NCBI GenBank assembly: GCA_039105265.1
Contig: JAPFFF010000008.1
Location: 3,906,001 to 3,970,000, forward strand
Length of the DNA stretch: 64,000 nt
Source of the DNA: Tritrichomonas musculus
Lineage: Eukaryota; Parabasalia; Tritrichomonadida; Tritrichomonadidae
Direction: 5' to 3'
Position numbers and translations under genes: made by a program. Shown here one piece after another: positions 55,240 through 64,000 of the stretch. The notes beneath the pieces were generated by a model. The model made no database searches. It saw only the letters and a list, made by a program, of their open reading frames with translations, and was not told where the DNA came from. How positions within the stretch are numbered: the first letter of the stretch is position 1; each line of letters begins with the position of its first letter.

Positions 55240-56355
55240 CCTTACAAATTAACTGTCATTTTTTTTTGCGGAATAAACGTACGTAAAATTTTCATTTAAA
55301 ATTTTAAAATTTTTTTTTTGAATAAACTCAATTCAAAAAAGAATTGTCATTTACAAAACATATATTTTTTAACAGATAATTAGTAATCTTTTAGATTTTA
55401 TTAGAAAGAAATATGCTTTATAAGAAAATCTTATTTTTTATGAAAAAGTGAATATAATCTAATTTTGAAAGAGTGATCGTAAATCTTAAAATTCACCCAT
55501 TTTTTTATACAAGTTCCTTTGCTCAATTTCTACTTAAATCTTGCTTCTGAAACATCGAGACCAAAATATTATTACAGTTCCTAAGTGTATAGATGATCTC
55601 AATTCGTTGCTAATTCAAATTTGAAAGATTATTCGATGACGATATTTATTTTTTTCGATTCTTTTTAATTTTATGGTTTTTACTAAACATATTCTTTATA
55701 ATCATTCTCTTATTATGCTTTTTATTTGACTCTTTTTGCTTTTTTTAATATTATTCTATAAAGATTGAAAATCGCTATAATTTGATTAATTTGTGCTTCC
55801 AACGTGCGTTTTAGATAATAATTAAGTATAATACTTAAGTATGAATCTTAATTTTATATAATAATCACTCAAAAATTTCAATTTTAGCTTTTTTTAAATA
55901 AAAAAATATAGAAAAAGTCGATGAATAATGAGATTTATATTAAAAAAATGGTATAAATAAATTTAATATTATTTATAATTATATTATAACTATAAATATT
56001 GGGATTTAATTTGAATTTTTATTTAATAAAAAAATTGCTAACGATTAAAAAAACAAAATTCGTTATAACTTGGGCATTAAATAATATAGGATATAATGAT
56101 TTAAATCCCCAAAGATTTTATCCAAATATTTGTTAAATATTAAGAAAAACCTCATTTACATGTAAAATCAATAATAAACGGTCAAAATTCTGATAAAAAA
56201 AAAATCATTTCAAAAAAATTCAATTGGAATAAAAAGAATTGTCAGATTTTGAGAGAGAAAGTAATATTATTTGTGAGAAAATTTTTCAAAAATTTCTTCT
56301 TACGTTTACTCGTACGTTTATTCCGCAAAAAAAAATGACAGTTAATTTGTAAGGG
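55240..56355. mobile_element. 1.1-kb TA-flanked TIR element, CCCTTACAAATTAAC ends
   Basis: Inverted repeats of about 45 bp begin CCCTTACAAATTAACTGTCA and include GCGGAATAAACGTACG, nearly perfect, with TA at both edges (55238-55239, 56356-56357). No coding frame. Confidence 0.9.
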
Positions 56356-56977
56356 TAGATTTATTATTTACAATCATTTTTAAATTAATTATTTGTGATA
56401 AATAAAAGGTAACAGCAAAATATAACTTGTTATTTTAATTAAAAATTATAAATAATGCCTTTGATGAAGAATAAATGCTGTTTTTATAATAAATGTATTA
56501 ATGTAAACTATTCACACAAATTTAACGTTAATAATATATAAAAATTTTATATATAACTTGATATTGTAATTCAATTTAATGATATATTATGCCTATGATG
56601 ATGTAATAAGTTATGTGATGAATTTAAATTTTATTTAGTGACATTTTACCATTGCATATGCAATCTCATAAAATAATTAAAAAAAATTATTAAATAATCT
56701 CATAAGATATTAAAACTGGAAATTGATTGTAATTAGGTCTGGAAAAAGGGTCAAAAGATACGTTAAAAAATTGAATGTTTCAGAAAAAGTGAAACAAATT
56801 GAGAAGGACTTTGCATCTTGGTCGTGAAAAAAATGCAACTTGAATGTCTCGATCAGTAAAAAAGTGATGTTTTTGATATCGATTCTCAAAATAACAAGCC
56901 TAGTTCATATACTATATTTTAGTTTTTGTTATTATTATTGTTAATATTATTATTTCCCTTTTGATTTTAAAAATAAA

Positions 56978-57019
<42 letters not shown>

Positions 57020-57317
57020 GGATCATTAAAATTATTCACTTTTTAAGAACTCCGTGATGGTCACTTCACTATAACGGTGTGCTAATTATACTTTCTCATA
57101 TTTTTTTTTCTAATATTTGGTAGAATTAATTAATTACTGGAAGTAAAATCTTTAATTCCTTTATGAGAAAAAAGGTTTTAATCACTACCAGGTAGTAACG
57201 GTAAACATCCCTGAATTATAGGTAAAATGCATATAGACAATATTATTTATGATTTATATACCCAAAAATTCATATTGTATTTCTTTTAAAACTAATCCAA
57301 AAATATTATAATATATT
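56356..57317. other. Gene-free spacer with A39 run
   Basis: A39 at 56980-57018. ATAACAAGCCTAG at about 56892-56904 resembles an end of the 21024-21477 element family. GGTGTGC at about 57078 is an inverted match to GCACACC at about 55004, with ambiguous pairing inside. Confidence 0.55.
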
Positions 57318-57690
57318 TTAAAAGCAGATAAATATTGAATTCATGTTTTTGTTTAGTAAATCAAAAAATGTATTATTCTGTTCATTTTCTAATATATTGT
57401 TTTTAATAAGATCAAATAAAGTCAATTCCTTTATTTTGAGAGATAAATTTTATAATTTCTTTATTTTGAGCCTGACAAGCAATTCTTAAAATTGTTTTAT
57501 GAAAAAAATAAAAAAAAATTCCAAAAAAGAATTTGTCTTAAAATGAGTTCCTCTGGGACAATTATATTCGGATATGATAATAAAAATTGAATTATTTCTA
57601 TATTTCCTTTATTAGTTGCAATGGATAAAGCTGTTTGATGAAAAAAAGTAAAAAAAAATTTCATAAAAAAATCGAGAATAAATTTCATTA
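57318..57690 (-). pseudogene. Ankyrin repeat 3' fragment
   Basis: Minus-strand ankyrin units HQTALSIATNKGNIEIIQFL and TILRIACQAQNKEIIKFISQ are in different frames, separated by a T-rich 40-bp linker. A coding-like tail FDLIKNNILENEQNNTFFDL follows to a stop at 57318-57320. Each unit is preceded by the same T-rich linker ending in TTTTTTTCAT. It is probably the displaced 3' part of the ankyrin gene at 60689-61720. Confidence 0.65.
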
Positions 57691-60688
57691 AAATTAATAA
57701 TTTTAAATTCCATTTAAATAATAAATTTCGGAATTTTATGGAAAAAATGCAAATGGAATTGCATAAAAATATTAATTAAAATTGTATGAAAATTTTCGAA
57801 TTTGGAATTATATAAAAATATTAATAATTAAAATTGAATGAAAATATTTTATTTTAAACTTGATGAAACTATTAAAATTGAAATTATATGAAAATAATAA
57901 AATGTGGAATTATATAAAAATAAGAAATTTAAAATTAGATAAAAATACTAAATTTGGAATGAGATGAAAAAAAGTTAAATGAAAATTAGATTCAAAAAAT
58001 AAATATAAAACTTCATTAAAATAATTATTATTTAAATTTGATTAAAATATTCAATTTTGAATTATATTAAAAAATTAAGCATTGAATGTCATAAAACAAT
58101 AAATATAAAATGTTATAAAAATGTAATAATTAAAATTAAATTAAAATGATAAATTTAAAATTGCATGCAAATTTTAAAATCTGAATTACATTAAAATTTG
58201 AATTTAGAATTAAATGAAAATATTATATCATGAATGTTATGAAAATAATAAATTTGGAATCAGATAAATATTTGAATTTTGAAATTACATGAAGAAATTA
58301 AAATTGAAATTAAATAAAAATTTGGTATTGAAATTGTATGAATATATTCAAATAAAAACTATATTTAAATATGCAATTGAAATTGTATAAAAAAATTTTA
58401 ATTTAAAATTATATTAAAAATATTGAATTTGGAATCAGATGAAAATAATAAATTTCAAATTGAATAAAAAAAAATAAATTTAAAATTGAATAAAAATATG
58501 AAATTTAAAATTATATAAAAATAATTGAATTTAAAATTTTATGAAATATTATTTTTTGAATTATATGGAAAAATTAAATAAAGAATTGAATGAAATCATT
58601 TAATTTAAAATTAGATAAAAATTTTTAATTAGAAATGAGATTCAAATATTTATTTTAAAATTAGATTAAAAAGAAAATTTTGAATCATATTAATATTATC
58701 AATTTAAAATTATATAAGAAAAATAAAATTAAAATTATATTAAAAACTAGATATTTAAATTGTATAAAAAATAATATTTAAAATCGCATAAAATAATTAG
58801 CTGGAATTATATAAAAAAATTGAATGTAGAATTATATGAAAAAAATAATTATTGAATAGTATTAAAATTATTCAATTTGGAATTGCATCAAAAACAAATT
58901 TAAAATTGCATTAAATTAAATAACTTAAAATTGTATTAAAATTGGTAATTTTAATTCGATAAAAAAATTTTACTTGAAATGTTATAAAAATAAAATATTC
59001 TAACAGAATTAAAATATTTCATTTAAAATTGCATTAAAATAAAAAATGTGAATTGGATAAAATATATAATTATTAATTCTATTAAAATATCATATTACGA
59101 ATTTTATGAAAATATCATCTTTAAAATGTAATGAAAACAAATAAATTGTAATTATATTAAAAATATAAAGATTTAAATTTTATTGAAATATTTAATTTGA
59201 AATTAAATGAAAATTAATAAGTTAAAATCCAATGAAAAAATTATAATTTGAATTCTATTAAAATAATCAATTTGAAATTGAATTAAATTATTTGATTTAA
59301 AATTATATAAAAATATAATAATATAAAATTTTATTTAAATATTGATTTAAAATCAAATCAAAAATAATAAATTTAGAATTAGATAAGAATAAAAAATTAT
59401 GGAATTAGATGAAAATATTAAAGATAAAATTGCATTAAAAAAATAATTTAAAATCAGATAAATATACTAAATTTGGGAATTAGATGAGGAAAAAAAATAT
59501 AAAATTAGATTAAATATATTAATTATGAAATTTCATAAAAAACATTAAATTCTAGAATTGTATGAAAAAAATAAATTATGAATTGGATTAAAATTTTATA
59601 TATGAATTATATAAAAAAAATTGAATTTAAAATTATATGAAAATTATTAAATCTGAATAGCATTGGAAAATAGAAATAAAAATTGCATCTAAATATTAAA
59701 TTTAAAATTAGATGAAAAAAAGTAAATTTGAAATTTGATAAAAAATTTATTCTTTGAATTTTATTTAAAAATCAATTTTGAAATTGGATAAAAAAAAATT
59801 ATATGTTGAATTACATGAAAATTTAATATGTAAAATATTATTTAAAAACTAGATATAGAATTGAATTAAAAATATTAAATTTAGAATTGCATGAAATTAT
59901 ATAATGTGAAATTAGATGAAAAAAAGAAAAATTAAAATTGCATAAAATTATTAAATTATGAATTGTATAAAAAAATACTTTAATAAAAACTAGATAAAAA
60001 AACATAAAGTTTGAAATTATATGAAAATGCTTGATTTATAATTAGGTTAAATTATTAAATGTAAAATTGTATAAAAATGTTTGATTTAGAATTGGATAAA
60101 AATGTGAAATTTAAAATTGCATAAACAAAAATAAATTAGAAACTATGTGAAAAAAATGAAAGTAGAAACTATATTACAAATAATAAAATTTCAAATTGAA
60201 TTAAAAATATAAAATTTAGAATTACATAAATATAGTTAATTTGAAATTATATTAAAAATAAAAATTATGAATTATATGAAAATACAAAATATTGAATGGT
60301 ATTTAAATAATAAATATTGAATTGGATGAAAATATTAGATTTTGAATTATGTGAAAAAAATTGAATTTAGAATTAGATTAAATTTATAAAATTAGAATTA
60401 CATACAAAAAATTAATATAAAAATTATATTAGAAAAAAAATAATTTTTGAAATTTTATTCTAAAAATTGATTTTAAAATAGCATAAAAAAAGATTTATTT
60501 ATAATTGCATTAAAAAAACAATAAAGTTGAAATTATATGAAATAAATTGAAGTTGAAATGCTATTAAAAAAGATTTGATTTGAAACTAGATAAAAATAAA
60601 AGAATTTTTGGAATTTTATTTACACAAAAAAATATTTAAAACTTCATGAAAAAAATTCAAATTTTAAATTGTATTAAAAACAATAATA
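57691..60688. repeat. Degenerate AT-rich tandem array (about 3 kb)
   Basis: About 110 highly variable units of roughly 25-28 bp, each close to AAATTTAAAATTATATGAAA plus an A/T tail. TGAAAA, TTAAAA or ATAAAA steps alternate with AATTTGAAATT-like steps. No unit is exact and no frame survives on either strand. Confidence 0.85.
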
Positions 60689-61720
60689 TTAAGAAATTTT
60701 TTTATAATTAATATCAATCTTTGTTGATTTCAAAAGAATTGATACAAGTTCAACATAATCATTCTCGATAAATTCATGCAAGTAATCATTACAGTCATCT
60801 TGGAAGAATGCATAATTGAAATAAGGAATGATTTTTGCCAAAATTTTTCTATTTTTCTTGAACAAATTATTTTTAATGTAGTTAGCGATGTAGTTGTGAT
60901 GGCATCGAATTGATTCTTCGTAGCATTCTTCATAAGATCTGTCAGCTGGCTTAACGCGATTATTTTCGAGGAAATGAATCATTTCTTGGTTATTTGCGTG
61001 AATTGCGTAGAGCCAAACCGACGGTGTTAATTTCACTTTTTGTGATTGTAAGTAATGAATAATTCTGATTGATCCAAAGAAAGCTGCATATTCAATTAAT
61101 GACGGTTGTTTATCAATTAAAAATTCATTTGTCTCAAAAATTGACGGTTGAATTTTTGTCTCAAAAAGTGAAATATTATTCACACTGACATATGAATGAA
61201 ATTCTTCAACTGAATCTCTCCTGATGATTTGACAAATGAGACTTTCGTTCTCTCCTAAGTTTCTATTGTATTCAAAAAGTTTCTGATTTCGGTTTTCAAT
61301 TGACGCAATTTCTGGTGCAAAATAAAATTGATAAGATTCGTCTTTGAAATGTTCAACAAATTGTGAAGCATTTGTTAAAATTCGTTCTTTAAAGAGAAAA
61401 GAAAGAATTCGTTTGTTTCGTGAAAAAATTGTGAATATTTCATAATTTGAAAAGCTCTGTTTGATATCTTCTTTAAAGTAGTTGATTACTGTGCAGATTT
61501 TAAGGTAAAAATCGGGAGATCTATGGTGATTGTTTGATATTTGCACAATTAAATGAAGTATTTCTTTTAGTCTGTACTTTTTATCTTTGAAATTCAATCC
61601 TTCAAAATAATTGAAATTTAATACATGGGAATCCTTTTCCTCATTTCTCTCATTATCAAGAAAATCAATGAGAATTTCTTCTATTCTTTGCATTTTTAAT
61701 AGATATCCTTTAACTTCCAT
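60689..61720 (-). CDS. DUF3447-type ankyrin protein, C-terminally shortened (343 aa)
   Basis: The helical N-terminal region is typical of trichomonad ankyrin proteins, followed by the DUF3447 core: ICQIIRRDSVEEFHSYVSVN, SIFETNEFL, PSLIEYAAFFGSIRIIHYLQ, LTPSVWLYAIHANNQEMIHF and YEECYEESIRCHHNYIANYI. The family normally continues into many ankyrin repeats. Here the frame stops after ILLKSTKIDINYKKIS, exactly where the degenerate AT array begins, and ankyrin units resume 3 kb further on (57690-57318). It may still make a short protein. No signal peptide or membrane helix. Probably a cytosolic binding protein. No Inr match next to the ATG. Confidence 0.85.
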   Translation of the reverse strand: MEVKGYLLKMQRIEEILIDFLDNERNEEKDSHVLNFNYFEGLNFKDKKYRLKEILHLIVQISNNHHRSPDFYLKICTVINYFKEDIKQSFSNYEIFTIFSRNKRILSFLFKERILTNASQFVEHFKDESYQFYFAPEIASIENRNQKLFEYNRNLGENESLICQIIRRDSVEEFHSYVSVNNISLFETKIQPSIFETNEFLIDKQPSLIEYAAFFGSIRIIHYLQSQKVKLTPSVWLYAIHANNQEMIHFLENNRVKPADRSYEECYEESIRCHHNYIANYIKNNLFKKNRKILAKIIPYFNYAFFQDDCNDYLHEFIENDYVELVSILLKSTKIDINYKKIS

Positions 61721-62463
61721 TTGTTTTGGTTCTTTTAAAAATTAATAATCCAAAATGTACGTTATTTGAATGGCCATGATTCAATTGAAAAAAATGATCG
61801 GAATTATCTTTTTATGTTTATTGGTGTTAACTTTATTTTTAATTCATTATGATTGATTTTTTCAACGTTTAAAAATCATAACCAACGACATTAATAAATT
61901 TTTAATGTATAAATACCTTTAAATTTGAAAATTTTGAAGAACCTTGTGATGATTGATAAATATTTTTTATATTTTAGTTTATTATAGCAATTCATTTTAT
62001 ACATTAAAAAATTAGAGAGATTATTTTAAATTTATCCACCTATATTTAAATTATTCTTTTTTATTTTTGCAAATATTAAAAAGTATTCATCATAATATTT
62101 TTACATGAAAATACATTATCCCTTCACTTTTTATGTTTTTGATCTACTTATCAAATTATAGATAGGCCAATTGTCTATTTAAACTCTTTTTTTTATAAAT
62201 CTAATTTTAAATCTCGAATTTTTCATACAAACGCAGTTTTTAAAAGATGTAATGGAGCATTCATGAAAAAATAATTTTATTTTAAATTTTATTCTATTAA
62301 GCTTGCCAATTTTTGGAATTATTCTATATCGATTTTTTATTATCATAAATTTTTCTTTTAAAAATCATAAATAAAACTTTAATAGTATACTACATTAATT
62401 ATATCGACACATTATTAATAACAAAAACAAATTTTTTAAGATATAATTTTTTAATTATTTTCA
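61721..62463. other. Intergenic, nothing recognised
   Basis: AT-rich 5' region of the ankyrin gene and 3' region of the BspA-like pseudogene. Confidence 0.6.
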
Positions 62464-64000
62464 TCATTTTTTAACGCTAATTTTCTTTGAATTAGATGGT
62501 ATCATTATTACCAGTTTAGGTGAATATCTGAACCATGATAAATTAATTACTCCAATTTCTGAATTGTCTTCAAATTCTATTACTGTCAAGCCTCTGCTGA
62601 ATATAAAAGCTTTATTGTCAATTTTTTTCACACTCGACGGAACAACAAAGCATTTAATATCAGTAAACCCGATTGACTGTTCTTCAATAAACTGAAGATT
62701 AGTGCCAGAACCGTACGAAATGCATTTAAGATTAGAGCAGCCATTGAAGATTCCATCACAAAAAGTTGTGATTTTATCTGGAATAACAATTTTCTCAATT
62801 GACGATCCGTTAAACGCATATTTTCCAATAGTTTCTAGTTTTGAGTCATTTGGGAATGTGACGTTCTTCAGTTTTATGCAAGAATCGAAGGTGCTCATTT
62901 TAATCGTTGTAAGTTGCGAAGGAGCGTCTTAATAACAAATTGAAGATCTTTGAAAAGATTGCCTATCGATCACGCGAAGTTTTGAATCCTTTGGAAATTT
63001 GAGTGAACGAATTTTCTGGCAACTGTCAAATGCTGTTGAACCAATGATTTCGATAAAGTTTGGGATTTTTACTACGAGCAAAGTTACGACGAGCAAAAAC
63101 AAGAGTGTCAAAATCCACTTTTTCAGAAGTGGATTTTTCAATGATGAAGTTACCGTCATATAATTGAAAACGATCTATATTTTTATCAACTTCAATTGAA
63201 TTCAAAAATTCTGTGGAATAGCACCATTCATTATCAAGCTTATTCAATTTTGAGGGGAAATACAAGCTCTCAATTTTTGTGGAAGATATTGAAATGCAGC
63301 CAATTCTTTGAAGATTAGAATTGGCTGGAATATCAATTGATTTAAGTTCTTTACACTGATAAAAACAACCTTCGCAAAAGTCGGTTACACTGGCTGGAAT
63401 ACAAATTTTTTCAATTGCAGTATTTTCAAAAGAATACTTCTCAAATTTTCTGAGTTTTGAATTAGGTTCAAATTCAATTTCTTGAAGGTCAAAACAGTCA
63501 TGAAATGCAAATGGTCCGATGATTTCTATAAAGTTAGGAATTTTGGCACGTTTTATGTCACGTACTGAAAAAACAAGAACATCAAAATCCACTTTTTCAG
63601 AGGATGATTTGCCAAGTAAAAATTGATTGTTAAAAAGCTTGAAATTTGGATTGGAGTCATCAATTTTAATTGTTTTTAATTTGCTTACATTCTCACACCA
63701 TCCATCTTCAAACTCAACCAAGCTAGCTGGAAAACTAATGCTTTCAATACTTGAATGTGAAAATGCTTCCTTTTCTATCGTTCGAAGTTCTGAATTTTCT
63801 GGTATTTCTATAGTTGTAAGGTTGTCACAATATGAAAAACACAATTTACTGATTCTTGTTAAAAGAGGCGGAAGAATAATTTTGGAAAAATTTGATCTTG
63901 AAAATGCTCCTTCTTCAATAGTTTTTACTTATGAATCTGGTGCAAATTCAACTGATAGAAGATTTACAGTTTCGGCAAATGCTCGTTTTAAAATTGAAGT
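62464..64000 (-). pseudogene. BspA-like leucine-rich repeat protein, broken; continues beyond window
   Basis: Repeated LRR_5 units run along the minus strand (IPxxITxIxxxAFxxCxxLxxIxF: IPNFIEIIGPFAFHDCFDLQ, IPASVTDFCEGCFYQCKELK, IPDKITTFCDGIFNGCSNLK, VPSSVKKIDNKAFIFSRGLT). The reading is interrupted at least three times: an in-frame TAA at 63929-63931, a frame change near 63075, and an in-frame TAA at 62929-62931. Protein-like sequence continues in register after each. BspA-like proteins are often surface-bound in trichomonads, but no signal or membrane segment is visible here and the 5' end is outside. It ends at 62464 with a Lys-rich tail. Confidence 0.85.

Overview
The window looks like an AT-rich nuclear contig from a parabasalid (trichomonad) protist, most likely a Tritrichomonas-type genome. 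The evidence is the combination of families: TKL-like kinases fused to coiled coils or Sel1 repeats, a BTB-like plus F5/8 type C protein, a DUF3447-type ankyrin protein, BspA-like leucine-rich repeats, a copine, and Gly-rich/Cys-rich surface proteins. The long genes are open as single exons in the standard code. Several stop codons sit in TAAA, which resembles the UAAA poly(A) signal known in Trichomonas vaginalis. Three genes have a TCA(C/T)(A/T) match to the trichomonad Inr 6-17 nt before the likely ATG. The species is inference. I see no rRNA, tRNA, CRISPR array or recognisable virus-like element.

Layout. 1-7.0 kb: the 3' end of a MULE-type transposase gene, then AT satellite split by two inserted TIR elements, then a hairpin-bearing spacer. 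7.0-10.2 kb: a copine and an O6-methylguanine-DNA methyltransferase, both on the plus strand. 10.4-15.8 kb: a gene-free composite of long inverted arms with a MITE nested in each arm. 15.9-18.1 kb: an unknown Lys-rich protein. 18.5-21.5 kb: TIR elements, including a minisatellite framed by inverted repeats. 22.2-24.2 kb: a kinase with a coiled-coil tail. 24.8-25.8 kb: a TIR element holding an inverted duplication of a 42-residue coding repeat. 26.5-27.9 kb: a BTB/F5-8C protein. 29.2-37.1 kb, minus strand: a large decayed pseudokinase/Sel1/membrane gene beside an intact kinase-Sel1 gene. 37.1-44.6 kb: gene fragments and TIR elements. 44.6-49.4 kb, minus strand: a 1,589-residue surface protein. 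50.6-52.5 kb, plus strand: a Gly-rich/Cys-rich surface protein with a MITE in its promoter region. 52.9-56.4 kb: two TA-flanked TIR elements. 57.3-61.7 kb, minus strand: an ankyrin gene interrupted by about 3 kb of degenerate AT repeats. 62.5-64 kb, minus strand: a BspA-like pseudogene running off the right end.

The intact genes do not form one pathway. They are typical trichomonad multigene families for signalling (kinases, BTB, ankyrin, copine), the cell surface (two large secreted or membrane proteins) and housekeeping (MGMT). Most of the rest is non-autonomous TIR elements. Several can be delimited closely because an uninterrupted copy of the insertion site survives in this window. The most unusual objects are the decayed double-pseudokinase/Sel1/multi-pass membrane gene, the hairpin element built from a coding repeat, and the doubly invaded inverted-arm composite.
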